Positions 8,843-17,317 of a stretch of DNA of 64,000 nucleotides are shown here, piece by piece (position 1 is the first letter of the stretch; each line of letters opens with the position of its first letter). The DNA lies in contig NZ_JNWO01000008.1 of the NCBI RefSeq assembly GCF_000716435.1, positions 310,001 to 374,000 of the forward strand, in the 5' to 3' direction. The notes below the pieces were generated by a model. It worked only from the letters and a program-made list of their open reading frames with translations. It had not been told where the DNA came from and did no database searches. Source of the stretch: Streptomyces xylophagus (GTDB taxonomy: Bacteria > Actinomycetota > Actinomycetes > Streptomycetales > Streptomycetaceae). The position numbers and the translations under genes were made by a program.

Positions 8843-9412
8843 CTATGTGGTCGAGGACCGGGAACCCGTGGCCTGGCGGCCGCCGGTCCGGGTGGGGCGG
8901 GGGGCGGGCAGCTTCCGCAGCCGCTCGACGTGCTGCTGCTGGATGTCGCGGCTGAAGCCGAGGTAGTCGGCGACCAGTTCCAGCTGCTCGGGGGTGTAGC
9001 GGTCGCGCACCTGCCGGCCGGCGTCCTCGATGAACGGTCCGATCAGGCCGTAGGCACGCTGTCCGGCCTCGGGGGTGACGCGGATCAGGGTCTTGCGCCG
9101 GTCGGTGGGGTGCGGGGTGCGGGTGAGGTAGGCGAGCTTCTCGAGGCGGTCGAGCATCGTGGTGACGCTCCCGGTGGTCAGGCCCAGCTGCCGGCTCAGG
9201 TCGCGCGGGGTGAGTTCCTCGACCGAGAGAAGGATCTCCAGACAGCGCAGGTCGGTCTCGTTGACGCCCATCAGGCGGGCCAGCTCGCGGTCGAAGTCGT
9301 CCACGGCGGCCTGATAGCGCTGCACCGCCGCGCCCAGCCGCGCCTCGACCGAGTCCGGGCCCGGGGTCGAGTCCGCGTCTGAGTCCGAGCCCGGGGCCGT
9401 TCCGCTTGACAT
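8843..9412 (-). CDS. MarR-family regulator of the adjacent MFS exporter
   Basis: The 189-residue protein has a winged helix-turn-helix (about residues 60-120: LTPRDLSRQLGLTTGSVTTM, then LDRLEKLAYLTRTPHPTDRR), with the DRR wing motif of MarR proteins. It is divergent from a 14-helix MFS exporter, and a perfect short palindrome lies in the 88 bp between them. The likely role is repression of the exporter and of itself, relieved by a drug or phenolic ligand. Confidence 0.85.
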   Translation of the reverse strand: MSSGTAPGSDSDADSTPGPDSVEARLGAAVQRYQAAVDDFDRELARLMGVNETDLRCLEILLSVEELTPRDLSRQLGLTTGSVTTMLDRLEKLAYLTRTPHPTDRRKTLIRVTPEAGQRAYGLIGPFIEDAGRQVRDRYTPEQLELVADYLGFSRDIQQQHVERLRKLPAPRPTRTGGRQATGSRSSTT

Positions 9413-9446
9413 TCGAGCTATCTCCCGTCACCGTAACCATCAGTCA

Positions 9447-9462
9447 TTGGCTTGAAAGCCAA
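9447..9462. promoter_or_regulatory. Probable MarR operator
   Basis: TTGGCTTGAAAGCCAA is a 7+2+7 perfect palindrome, close to the TTGACTTTCAAGTCAA-like sites bound by MarR proteins. A related half site (GAAAGTCAAG) lies just downstream before the MFS start. Confidence 0.65.
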
Positions 9463-9500
9463 GATATATGAAAGTCAAGCTGAACTGAGGAGCCAACGCC

Positions 9501-10964
9501 ATGTCGTCCAGCACGACCAACACGAGGAACGTAGCCGACAGCGGCGGCAGCGGGGCGGTGCCGTATCCCCAGCGGTGGGCGGCGGCGTTCGTGATGATCC
9601 TCGCGGCGCTGCTGGACATGATCGACGGCTCGATCGTGAACACCGCGCTGCCCTCCATCGGCACCGGGCTGAAGGCCACCCCGGCCGAACTGCAGTGGAC
9701 CGTGTCCGCCTACATGCTGGGCTTCGCCGCGACGCTGATCATCGCCGGGCACCTGGGCGACCGCTACGGCCGCAAGCGGCTGTTCCTGTCCGGCGTCACC
9801 GCGTTCGCGCTGACGAGCCTGGCGAGTGCGCTGGCGATGTCGCCCGGCGTACTCGTCGCCTCGCGCGGACTCCAGGGCGTGGCCGCGGCCGTCATCATGC
9901 CGCAGATCCTCGCCTCGTTCCGCACCATGTTCGACGGCGAGGAACGCGGCAAGGCGTTCGCCCTGTACGGCGCGATCGCCGGCATCTCCACCGCCGTAGG
10001 CGTGCTGCTCGGCGGCGTGCTGACCGACTGGGACCTGTTCGGCTGGGGCTGGCGCACGATCTTCGTCATCAACCTCCCGCTCGCCGCCCTGGTCCTGGTC
10101 CTGGGCGCCAAGTGGATCCCCGCCTCGAAGGACCGGGCCTTCACCGGCCGCATCGACCTGCTCGGCAACCTCGTCCTCGCCGCGGGCCTGGTCGCGATCG
10201 TGCTGCCGCTGGTCCAGGGCCGTTCCAACGGCTGGCCGCTGTGGGGCTGGATCTGCCTGGCCGCCGGTGTCCTCGCGATCACGGCGCTGACCGTCTCGGA
10301 GGAGAAGCGCGGCATGGAACACCCGCTGCTGCCCACGGGCCTGTTCAAGAAGCCCGCCTTCAGCGCCGGCCTGCTCGTCCAACTCCTCTTCTACGGCGGC
10401 ATGTCGGGCTTCATGCTGGTCTTCACCATCTGGCTCCAGTCCGGCCAGGGCTACACCCCCACGCAGGCCGGTCTGCTGATGGTCGCCTTCAGCGCGGGCT
10501 CGATCCTCGCCGCCCCCGCCGTCGACCCGCTCGTCGCCAAGTTCGGCCGCAGTGTGCTGATCCTCGGCGCCCTGGTCATGGCGGGCGGCCTGTTCTGGGT
10601 CCGTCACGCGGCACAGCACTCCGCCCAACTGCACACCGGCGCCTGGCCGTTGGTCCCGGGCCTGTTCCTGGCCGGTGTCGGCCTGATCTTCCTGATCATC
10701 CCGCTCGTCAACACCATCCTCAGCACGGTGCCGGGCCAGTTGGCGGGCGGCGCCTCCGGAATCCTGTCCACGGCCCAGCAGTTCGGCGGAGCCCTCGGCG
10801 TCGCCGTCATCGGCAACGCCTTCTTCTCCCACGCCGACAAGGGCCTCACGGACGCCATCAGTCACGCGGGGCCGTGGGCCATCGGTGCGTACGTCCTGTG
10901 CGCGGTGCTGTGCCTGGCGCTGCCGCGCAAGGCGGTGGGCAACCAGGCCGAGGCCGTCGCCTGA
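9501..10964 (+). CDS. MFS drug transporter (DHA2, EmrB/QacA type)
   Basis: The 487-residue protein has about 14 membrane helices, the MFS motif A in the first cytoplasmic loop (GHLGDRYGRKRL), and the DMIDGSIVNTALPSIG segment in helix 1 that is typical of DHA2 drug:H+ antiporters. The start is preceded by GAGGAG. The MarR gene upstream and the palindrome between them indicate inducible efflux. Confidence 0.9.
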   Translation: MSSSTTNTRNVADSGGSGAVPYPQRWAAAFVMILAALLDMIDGSIVNTALPSIGTGLKATPAELQWTVSAYMLGFAATLIIAGHLGDRYGRKRLFLSGVTAFALTSLASALAMSPGVLVASRGLQGVAAAVIMPQILASFRTMFDGEERGKAFALYGAIAGISTAVGVLLGGVLTDWDLFGWGWRTIFVINLPLAALVLVLGAKWIPASKDRAFTGRIDLLGNLVLAAGLVAIVLPLVQGRSNGWPLWGWICLAAGVLAITALTVSEEKRGMEHPLLPTGLFKKPAFSAGLLVQLLFYGGMSGFMLVFTIWLQSGQGYTPTQAGLLMVAFSAGSILAAPAVDPLVAKFGRSVLILGALVMAGGLFWVRHAAQHSAQLHTGAWPLVPGLFLAGVGLIFLIIPLVNTILSTVPGQLAGGASGILSTAQQFGGALGVAVIGNAFFSHADKGLTDAISHAGPWAIGAYVLCAVLCLALPRKAVGNQAEAVA

Positions 10965-11030
10965 CCGTCCCTCATCAACACACCACTGCCCTACGGCAGT
11001 TGCCCTCTCCGCAAACGAAAGAGACCCCTC

Positions 11031-11465
11031 ATGTCCGAGAACACCGCCCCCGCCCCCACCTCCATCCTGACCGCCGACGAGAAGCTGACCCTGCAGACCG
11101 CCGCCCACGGCGTCGTCTCCCTGATGGCTGCCGCCGACCCCGGCCCGATCTCCTCCACCCGGTCCGGGATGGCCGGCGGCAAGGCCCTCTCCTCCGCCAC
11201 CGGACTGGTCGGCCGTGTCCTGGCCGAGAAGCCCAAGGGCATGGATCTGGGCGGCAGTTCGACCGCCGACCTCGCGGACCGCACCTTCACGGCCCTGTCC
11301 GACTCGGTGACGCTCCTCAAGGCCAAGGCACCTGCCGAGGTGGAGAACTTCCGCGACACGATCGTCACGGTGATGGAGGCCGCGTCCCGCGCCCACAAGG
11401 GTGCCGCGGGGCCCGCCGAAACGGCCATGATCCGCAAGGTCACCGGGGCACTTGACGGCGCCTGA
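11031..11465 (+). CDS. Hypothetical protein, 144 residues
   Basis: I do not recognise the family. The product is soluble and mostly helical by composition, with no signal peptide and no Cys. It starts 66 bp after the MFS gene on the same strand and may be cotranscribed with it. Codon use (G/C in third positions) fits a real gene. The Ala-rich sequence with spaced hydrophobics (TLQTAAHGVVSLMAAA) gives no functional motif. Confidence 0.6.
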   Translation: MSENTAPAPTSILTADEKLTLQTAAHGVVSLMAAADPGPISSTRSGMAGGKALSSATGLVGRVLAEKPKGMDLGGSSTADLADRTFTALSDSVTLLKAKAPAEVENFRDTIVTVMEAASRAHKGAAGPAETAMIRKVTGALDGA

Positions 11466-11507
11466 CGGTGTCGCGGGCGTAGCGCGCGGCCGGCGCCGGA
11501 CCCGCTC

Positions 11508-12257
11508 TCAGTGCAGGGCCGCGATGCCGGCCAGGAAGATGTCGACGCCGGTGATGAACTGCTCGCGGTCGTCGTGCTCGCGCAGCCGGGTCGTCGCCGC
11601 GTGGACGAACGGGTAGCGGTCGGGGTCCAGTTGGGCCCATTGCTCGGCGACGTTGTCGAGGAAGGCCGCTCGGTCCGTGTCGTCGCCGGCGCGGCGGCGG
11701 GCGTTCGCGGCGTTCTGTCCGGCGACGCCCATGACGTAGTTCACGAGCGTGCCGGCCGCGTCGAAGCGCGCCGGCTCGGGGACGGCGAGCGCGTCCAGCA
11801 GTCTGCCGATGCTCTCGTAGAACTCCACCATCGCGGGCCGCCACGGTTGCCGGGAGAGTTCCGTGCCGACCCAGGGGTGGGCGTCGATCGCGTCGAACAG
11901 GCCGACTGCCATGCGGCGCAGGGCTTCTCGTGGGTCCGCGTCCATGACCATGTCGGCGAGCACCCGGGTGATGACGTCGTCGGTGGCCGCCGCGAGCAGG
12001 TCGCCCTTGTCCGCGACGTGGTGGTAGATCGCTCCGTAGCCGGTGCTCAGGCGCACGGTGAGCGCGCGCAGCGTCAGCGCGCTCTCGCCGCCGCCGTCCA
12101 GAAGCTCGGTCGCGGCCTGGACGATCACTTCCCTGGACAGCCCGTCCGTGCGCCGCGGGGTCCGTGGCGGCGCCGCCGCCGAAGAGCTTTTGGAAGGCCC
12201 CGCGGAGGTTCCCTCGGAAGTCTCTTCGGAAGTCTCTTCGGGAGTCCTCTTCACCAT
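11508..12257 (-). CDS. TetR-family regulator
   Basis: The 249-residue protein has a disordered Ser/Thr/Glu-rich N-terminus, then a TetR helix-turn-helix (about 42-90: VIVQAATELLDGGGESALTL, later STGYGAIYHHVADKG) and a TetR_C ligand domain. It is divergent from an FAD monooxygenase gene. Two inverted copies of a palindrome containing GGATCG-N-CGATCC lie between the genes, so it very probably represses that enzyme and itself. Confidence 0.85.
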   Translation of the reverse strand: MVKRTPEETSEETSEGTSAGPSKSSSAAAPPRTPRRTDGLSREVIVQAATELLDGGGESALTLRALTVRLSTGYGAIYHHVADKGDLLAAATDDVITRVLADMVMDADPREALRRMAVGLFDAIDAHPWVGTELSRQPWRPAMVEFYESIGRLLDALAVPEPARFDAAGTLVNYVMGVAGQNAANARRRAGDDTDRAAFLDNVAEQWAQLDPDRYPFVHAATTRLREHDDREQFITGVDIFLAGIAALH

Positions 12258-12276
12258 GGGCCCAGTGTCACATGGA

Positions 12277-12328
12277 TGGATCGCCGATCCAAAGCCGTGC
12301 TAGCTTTCTTTGGATCGGCGATCCAAAG
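12277..12328. promoter_or_regulatory. Double palindromic TetR operator
   Basis: Site 1 is TGGATCGCCGATCCA (12277-12291). Site 2 is a 10+1+10 palindrome (12308-12328) with arms CTTTGGATCG and CGATCCAAAG around a central G. The centres are 34 bp apart, about three helical turns. They fill the regulator/monooxygenase intergenic region. Confidence 0.75.
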
Positions 12329-12368
12329 CGCATCCGGCGCGGATCCGGCGAGCTCGTGGAGGAAGACC

Positions 12369-13511
12369 TTGGCGACACAGGTCACGATCATCGGAGCGGG
12401 TCTCGGCGGCCTGGTACTGGCCCGCGTGCTGCATGTGCGGGGCATCCCGGCGACGGTCTACGAGGCGGAGCCCTCGCCGACCGTGCGCCGTCAGGGCGGG
12501 CTGCTCGACATCCACCCCTGGAACGGCCAACAGGCGCTGGCGGCAGCCGGGTTGACCGAGGAGTTCCGCGAGATCGTCCTGCCCGGCCGCGAGGCCTACC
12601 GGGTCCTGGACCGGACCGGAGCCGTGCTGCTCGACCTGCCCGACGAGGGCACCGGCGAGCGCCCCGAGGTACCGCGCGGCGCGCTACGGCAGCTGCTGCT
12701 CGACGCGCTTCCCTCCGGCACGGTCCGGTGGGGGCGCAAGGTCACCGGTGTGCGCGCCCTCGGCGAGGGCCGGCACGAGGTCGGCTTCGCCGACGGCACC
12801 GCGATCTCGGCGAGCCTGCTCGTCGGCGCCGACGGCGCGTGGTCGCGGGTGCGCCCCGTGCTCTCCGAGGCCACGCCCGAGTACGTCGGCGTGTGCAGCG
12901 TGGAGACGTTCCTGTCCGACGCCGACACCCGCCATCCCGCCTCCGCGCGAGCGGTCGGCGCCGGATCGCTGTTCGCGCTCGCGCCGGGCCGGGGACTCCT
13001 GGCCCACCGGGAGGGCGACGGCACCCTGCACACCTACGCCCAGCTGCGGAAGCCCCAGGACTGGCTCGCCGATCTCGACACCACCGATGCCGCTGACGCC
13101 GAAGCCCTGACCGCGCGGGTCGCCGACGAGTTCGCGGGCTGGGCCCCCGAGCTCACCGCCCTGGTCACCCGCAGCGACACCCCGCCGGTGCTGCGCCGCA
13201 TCGTCACCCTGCCGGCCGGGCACCGCTGGGACCGTGTGCCCGGGGTGACCCTGCTCGGCGACGCCGCCCACCTCAGGGCACCGAACGGTGAGGGCGCCAA
13301 CCTCGCCATGCAGGACGGCGCCGAACTCGGCCGGGCTCTCGCCGCGCACCCCGGCGACGTGGAGGCCGCGCTCGCCGAGCACGAGCGGAACATGTTCGCC
13401 CGCGCCGCCGCCGTAGAAGCGGACGACGACGACATGTACGCGGTCATGCTCGACGACGACGCACCCCACAGCATGCTCGCGCTGATGAGCAGGGCCGGGC
13501 GGGATGCGTGA
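12369..13511 (+). CDS. FAD-dependent aromatic monooxygenase, paralog 1
   Basis: The 380-residue protein has the FAD dinucleotide motif at its N-terminus (TIIGAGLGGLVLARVLHVRG), the central LLVGADGAWSRVR (DG motif), and the GD motif VTLLGDAAHLRAPNGEGANL. This is the group of p-hydroxybenzoate-hydroxylase-like enzymes that includes TetX. I start it at TTG 12369 because GGAGG lies 6-7 bases before it and conserved sequence begins there. It is under the divergent TetR regulator. A clear paralog is encoded at 15449-16567. Confidence 0.86.
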   Translation: MATQVTIIGAGLGGLVLARVLHVRGIPATVYEAEPSPTVRRQGGLLDIHPWNGQQALAAAGLTEEFREIVLPGREAYRVLDRTGAVLLDLPDEGTGERPEVPRGALRQLLLDALPSGTVRWGRKVTGVRALGEGRHEVGFADGTAISASLLVGADGAWSRVRPVLSEATPEYVGVCSVETFLSDADTRHPASARAVGAGSLFALAPGRGLLAHREGDGTLHTYAQLRKPQDWLADLDTTDAADAEALTARVADEFAGWAPELTALVTRSDTPPVLRRIVTLPAGHRWDRVPGVTLLGDAAHLRAPNGEGANLAMQDGAELGRALAAHPGDVEAALAEHERNMFARAAAVEADDDDMYAVMLDDDAPHSMLALMSRAGRDA

Positions 13512-13695
13512 CGCGCTGCACGGCCCAGGGTTCGAATTCGTTGAACTGCCGAACAGCCGTACCGTCCACGGCGGTTGATGCAACCCCGAGCCTTGTTGCC
13601 GTAAAGGTGACCAAGTCGCCGACTCTCAGCCCACCGGCCAACTACTCTGCGGTTACGTCGCGTTACTCAGCGCGGCCGGACTGAGGAGGAATCCT

Positions 13696-14241
13696 GTGTC
13701 ATCGAGTTGCGACCCCCAGTACGCACCCGTCGGTGACGTGGGTGCGGTGCTCATGATGGTCGACTCCCGGCTCAAGACCGTCCACGACGGCAAGTCCGCG
13801 ACCGACCCCGAACAGCAGGCGCTGATGGACCAGTTCATCGCGTCGCTGGGTCCCGACGGGCTCGACGACCTGCTGAACGGCGCGTGCACGCTCATCTATA
13901 TGTTCATGACGTGGCTGAGGAAGGCCCACGAGAGTCAGGACAAGGACGTCCTCGAGTACGTCGTGCCGACCCTCGTGGCCACCATGCGGATGATGCCCAG
14001 GAGTTGTCCCCCCGAGGCCATCCCCATGATGGCCGGGCTGACCATCGCCGCGGGCACCGGTCTGAGCCCCAACCTGTGGCGCCGGCAGTACGGGGACTGG
14101 ACCAAGGAGGAGATGACTCCTCTGGAGGCCACGGCGTTCCTGCTCGCGGAGCACATCAACCGCATCACCGAGAACCCCGAGTTCGCCACCCGCATGATCA
14201 TGGACGCGCTGACCAACGCGGACGCGGACGGGGAGGGCTAG
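13696..14241 (+). CDS. Hypothetical protein, 181 residues
   Basis: A GTG start with GAGGAGG seven bases upstream opens a well-coded frame. The product is helical and Met-rich (LMMVDSRLK, MRMMPRSCPP, IPMMAGL) with no signal peptide. I do not recognise a family. It is isolated, with a terminator hairpin about 160 bp beyond its stop, and is probably monocistronic. Confidence 0.62.
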   Translation: MSSSCDPQYAPVGDVGAVLMMVDSRLKTVHDGKSATDPEQQALMDQFIASLGPDGLDDLLNGACTLIYMFMTWLRKAHESQDKDVLEYVVPTLVATMRMMPRSCPPEAIPMMAGLTIAAGTGLSPNLWRRQYGDWTKEEMTPLEATAFLLAEHINRITENPEFATRMIMDALTNADADGEG

Positions 14242-14400
14242 ACAGACGCAGGGCGGCCACAGCGAACTCCCGGAGGGGAGGGGCGCCTGCCGAACTCGGG
14301 GAGCCCGTAGGTGACTTGGGGCGGGGTCGTCGCCGCGCCTCGCGCCGCCGGAACTGCTCGGCGCGCTCGGCGTACTCGGCGTACTCGGCGATCGACGAAA

Positions 14401-14433
14401 GGGCGCCCGGCGGAAATCTCCCGCCGGGCGCCC
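14401..14433. terminator. Bidirectional terminator hairpin
   Basis: GGGCGCCCGGCGG (14401-14413) pairs perfectly with CCGCCGGGCGCCC (14421-14433) over a 7-base loop. It lies between the convergent 181-residue hypothetical gene and the secreted-protein gene. The remaining bases of the 14242-14485 gap show only a short tandem of GGCGTACTC and no gene. Confidence 0.85.
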
Positions 14434-14485
14434 TCCGTGTCGTACCCGAGAAGCCGGAGCTTCCCCAACTCCCCTTCCTAGCGCG

Positions 14486-15202
14486 TCACTTCACGCACCC
14501 GGGGGCCGGGAAGGCCGTGGTGCTCGCGGGGTGGCCGCCGCCCTCCATGTTGGTGACGAGCTTGGGGGCCGAACCGTTGGGGTCGGTGATGCGGGCGACG
14601 AAGCCGGCGCTCTTCGGCAGTGCGGGGTGTGCCCGGTTGACGACGCCGCCGACGCGCGTGCCGTCACCGGCGTCCTTGAAGAAGGCCGACGGACCCTGGA
14701 GACCGTTGCTCAGTACGGCGACGGTCCCGGCGCCGATGAACTTCTCGCTGATGATGGTGCAGCCCCGCGCGTCCGGAGTGCCGACCTCGGGGAGCGGGAA
14801 CGTGTGCTTCCGGTTCTTCGCGGCGGTCACCCGGAGTGCGGGAGCGGAGCCCTTGGCACCCACCAGCGCCAGGGAGAGGCCGCGCTCCTTCGCGGTGGTG
14901 TGGGAGGCGTCGAGCTTGACCACGACGCGGTACATGTAGGCGTCGCCCGGCCGCCAGTTCGGCTGCACGGCACGGATCCACGCTTCGGGGCCGCCGGCGT
15001 GGGGGTCGTCACGCAGGACGGCCACCAGGTTCTGGCCGATGGCGACGGACTTGCCCGCGTAACGGGCGGCCGGGTTGGTGGTGGCGGCCGAGGCGGTCGC
15101 CACCGGCAGCAGGACGGTGGCGCCCAGGGCGCTCACGAGGACGGTGGTGGTCAGTAACGGGCGACGACGGCGCGCGGGCGCGGGCGCGGGCGCGACGGGC
15201 AT
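14486..15202 (-). CDS. Secreted protein with a TTA codon in its signal peptide
   Basis: The 238-residue protein begins MPVAPAPAPARRRRPLL and continues into a hydrophobic core ending ATASAA, a secretion signal with a four-Arg n-region. The mature part is soluble with two Cys (one in DARGCTIIS, one near the C-terminus in PGCVK) that could form a disulfide. I do not recognise the family. GAGGAG precedes the ATG. Leu16 is encoded by TTA (15155-15157), so translation probably depends on the bldA tRNA and the protein is likely made in development or late growth. Confidence 0.72.
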   Translation of the reverse strand: MPVAPAPAPARRRRPLLTTTVLVSALGATVLLPVATASAATTNPAARYAGKSVAIGQNLVAVLRDDPHAGGPEAWIRAVQPNWRPGDAYMYRVVVKLDASHTTAKERGLSLALVGAKGSAPALRVTAAKNRKHTFPLPEVGTPDARGCTIISEKFIGAGTVAVLSNGLQGPSAFFKDAGDGTRVGGVVNRAHPALPKSAGFVARITDPNGSAPKLVTNMEGGGHPASTTAFPAPGCVK

Positions 15203-15448
15203 GGAAAAACTCCTCGAATGGTGGCCGTGAACCGGAAGAGGGGGATCGCATGCCGCTCCCTGCGTTTGCTGTGCTTCAGCGCCAGGCAAGGGGAGGAGGA
15301 GACGACAGGTACACGGTACGTAAGCGCGTTCGACGGTCTCGTCCCGTATTTGTCACCGAATATCGACAGAAAACGGAATGTTGATGTCCGGACGCGCGAA
15401 GAGTGCCCTCGGCCCCGTCCTGCCCGCCGAACCCTCGAAGCCGGAGCC

Positions 15449-16567
15449 TCAGCTCCCGGCGAACTTGTCGATCAGGTGGTGGGGTGTGTCGTCGCCCAGG
15501 ATCTCGTGGAGATCGGGGGCGCCGACGGCGGACGCGGCGCTGCGCGGGAACATGGCCTGTTCGTACGCGGTGAGCGCGGCCTCGATGTCGTCGGGGTGTG
15601 CGGCGATGGCCTTGCCGAGTTCGGCGCCGTCGTACATGGCCAGGTTGGCGCCTTCGCCGTTCGGGCCGGTGAGGTGGGCGGCGTCGCCGATCAGGGTCAC
15701 CCCCGGTGTCCGGTCCCACCGGTGGTCGACGGGCAGGGTGTGGAGGGTGCGCAGAACCGGTGCGGTCTCACCGTCGCTGATCAGCGCGGTGAGTTCTGGC
15801 GCCCAGCCGTCGAACTCCTCGACCATCCGTGCGGTGGCCGCGGCGGGATCGGTGAAGTCGATGCCGGCGAACCAGTCCTGCGGCCTGGCCAGCATCACCC
15901 AGGAGTGGACGTTCCCGTCGCGCTCCCGGTGGGCCATGATCCCCTTGCCCGGCTCGAGCGCCATCGTCGCTCCGGCGCCGATGGTCTTCGCGCCGGCCGG
16001 GTGCCGCGTGTCACCGTCGAACAGGTAGGTCTCGACGAACGAGATGCCGATGTACTCGGGTGCCGCGTCGGACAGCGACGGCCGCACCCGCGACCACGCG
16101 CCGTCCGCGCCGACCAGCAGGCTCGTGGTGACGGTGGTGCCGTCGGCGAAGGCCACCTCGTGGCGGCCCCCGTCGAGGGCCCGGACCCCGCTGACCTTGT
16201 GCCCCCACCGGACCGTGCCGGCCGGGAGTGAGTCGAGCAGCATCCGCCGCAGCTCGCCGCGCAGCACCTCGGGGCTGCCACCCGTACCGTCGTCCGGCTC
16301 GTCGAACAGGATCTTCCCGTCCCGGTCCAGGACCCGCATCGCCTGACGCCCCTCCAGGATGAGACTGCGGAACTCCTCCATCAAGTCCGCTTCCTGAAGC
16401 GCGAGTTGGCCGTTGTAGTCGCGGATGTCGAGCAGTCCGCCCTGTGCGCGTGCCGTCGGGGAGGACTCCGCTTCGTAGACCGTGGACGGGATTCCGTGGA
16501 CGTGCAGGACGCGGGCGAGCGTGAGGCCGCCGAGTCCTGCGCCGATGATCGTGACGTGAGTGCTCAT
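15449..16567 (-). CDS. FAD-dependent aromatic monooxygenase, paralog 2
   Basis: The 372-residue protein has the same motifs in the same order as the product at 12369: TIIGAGLGGLTLARVLHVHG, LLVGADGAWSRVR, and VTLIGDAAHLTGPNGEGANL. The two sequences align nearly end to end with high identity, so they are paralogs. It has no TetR gene beside it. The nearest regulator is the MarR gene upstream on the same strand, 159 bp away. The substrate is unknown. Confidence 0.86.
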   Translation of the reverse strand: MSTHVTIIGAGLGGLTLARVLHVHGIPSTVYEAESSPTARAQGGLLDIRDYNGQLALQEADLMEEFRSLILEGRQAMRVLDRDGKILFDEPDDGTGGSPEVLRGELRRMLLDSLPAGTVRWGHKVSGVRALDGGRHEVAFADGTTVTTSLLVGADGAWSRVRPSLSDAAPEYIGISFVETYLFDGDTRHPAGAKTIGAGATMALEPGKGIMAHRERDGNVHSWVMLARPQDWFAGIDFTDPAAATARMVEEFDGWAPELTALISDGETAPVLRTLHTLPVDHRWDRTPGVTLIGDAAHLTGPNGEGANLAMYDGAELGKAIAAHPDDIEAALTAYEQAMFPRSAASAVGAPDLHEILGDDTPHHLIDKFAGS

Positions 16568-16726
16568 GGTGATTCCTCGTGTTCACGCCTGCCGGATGGA
16601 CGCCCGGCAGGACCTCCGTGAAACGTTCCAGACCCTGCCGACAAAGATCCGACACCTCTCGTCGACCACCGACAGCGCACCGACACATGGCCGATACGCA
16701 GGATGCGCGAGGCGGAGCGGGGACGA

Positions 16727-17242
16727 CTACTGCCGGTGCCGCCCCTCGGCGAGCGCGGCCAGTGTCTCCGCCATGCCCGGCAGGAGATCCGCCGGGATGT
16801 GGTCGAGGACCCGGCGCCGGGCGCTGGCGAGATGGGCGGGCTGAGCCGCCCGCATGGCCCGTAGCCCGGCGTCGGTGAGGACGGCCTCGCTGCCGCGTGC
16901 GTCCAGGCCGTGGCGTTCCTTGCGCACGTAGTCGTGGCGGGCCAGGCCCTCGATGATGCGCGTGACGCGGGGCGGGGTGACGCCGGAGGCCGTCGCGAGC
17001 GCGGACATCCGCATACGGCGGTCGGGCGCCTCGCTCAGCAGCAGCAGGACGGCGAACTCGGTCATGGTCACGCCGGTGCGGGCCATGTCCTGCTCCAGGG
17101 TGCGCGGCAGGGAGTGGACAAGGCGTCCCAGGCTCTGCCACAGCAGAAGCTCGTCGGCCGTCAGCGGATCACTGGCGGGAGTGGGGGGAGTGGCGGGAGT
17201 GGCGGGAGTGGTGGCGGAGGGGTCCGCGGCGGTGGGCTCCAT
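16727..17242 (-). CDS. MarR-family regulator
   Basis: The 171-residue protein has a Thr/Pro-rich N-terminus, then a MarR winged helix (about 70-130: RMRMSALATASGVTPPRVTR, then a wing with KERHGLDARGSEAVLTDAG). It is divergent from a hydrolase/epimerase operon, with inverted repeats in the 75 bp between them. It probably controls that operon and may also affect the FAD monooxygenase downstream of it. Confidence 0.85.
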   Translation of the reverse strand: MEPTAADPSATTPATPATPPTPASDPLTADELLLWQSLGRLVHSLPRTLEQDMARTGVTMTEFAVLLLLSEAPDRRMRMSALATASGVTPPRVTRIIEGLARHDYVRKERHGLDARGSEAVLTDAGLRAMRAAQPAHLASARRRVLDHIPADLLPGMAETLAALAEGRHRQ

Positions 17243-17260
17243 GCGACCACTGTATTTGAC

Positions 17261-17303
17261 TAGTTAAGCAACCAGTGCTGTGATGCTTGCTTAACTAATT
17301 AAG
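17261..17303. promoter_or_regulatory. Probable MarR operators
   Basis: TAGTTAAGCAA (17261-17271) is repeated exactly inverted as TTGCTTAACTA (17287-17297), 15 bp apart. The second copy continues as the near-palindrome CTTAACTAATTAAG (17290-17303). The region is strikingly AT-rich for this genome and separates the MarR gene from the hydrolase gene. Confidence 0.7.
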
Positions 17304-17317
17304 TATGAGGTGATCAT

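Noticed and set aside
9444..11396. 650-codon minus-strand frame opposite the MFS gene
   Set aside because: Low-complexity Gly/Asp/Gln-rich translation of the opposite strand of a membrane-protein gene; no protein features.
13525..13545. GGTTCGAATTC-like sequence resembling a tRNA T-arm
   Set aside because: No acceptor, D or anticodon arms can be formed around it. No tRNA gene was found in the window.
14340..14400. Tandem GGCGTACTC units
   Set aside because: Only two to three imperfect copies next to a terminator; not enough to call a repeat element.
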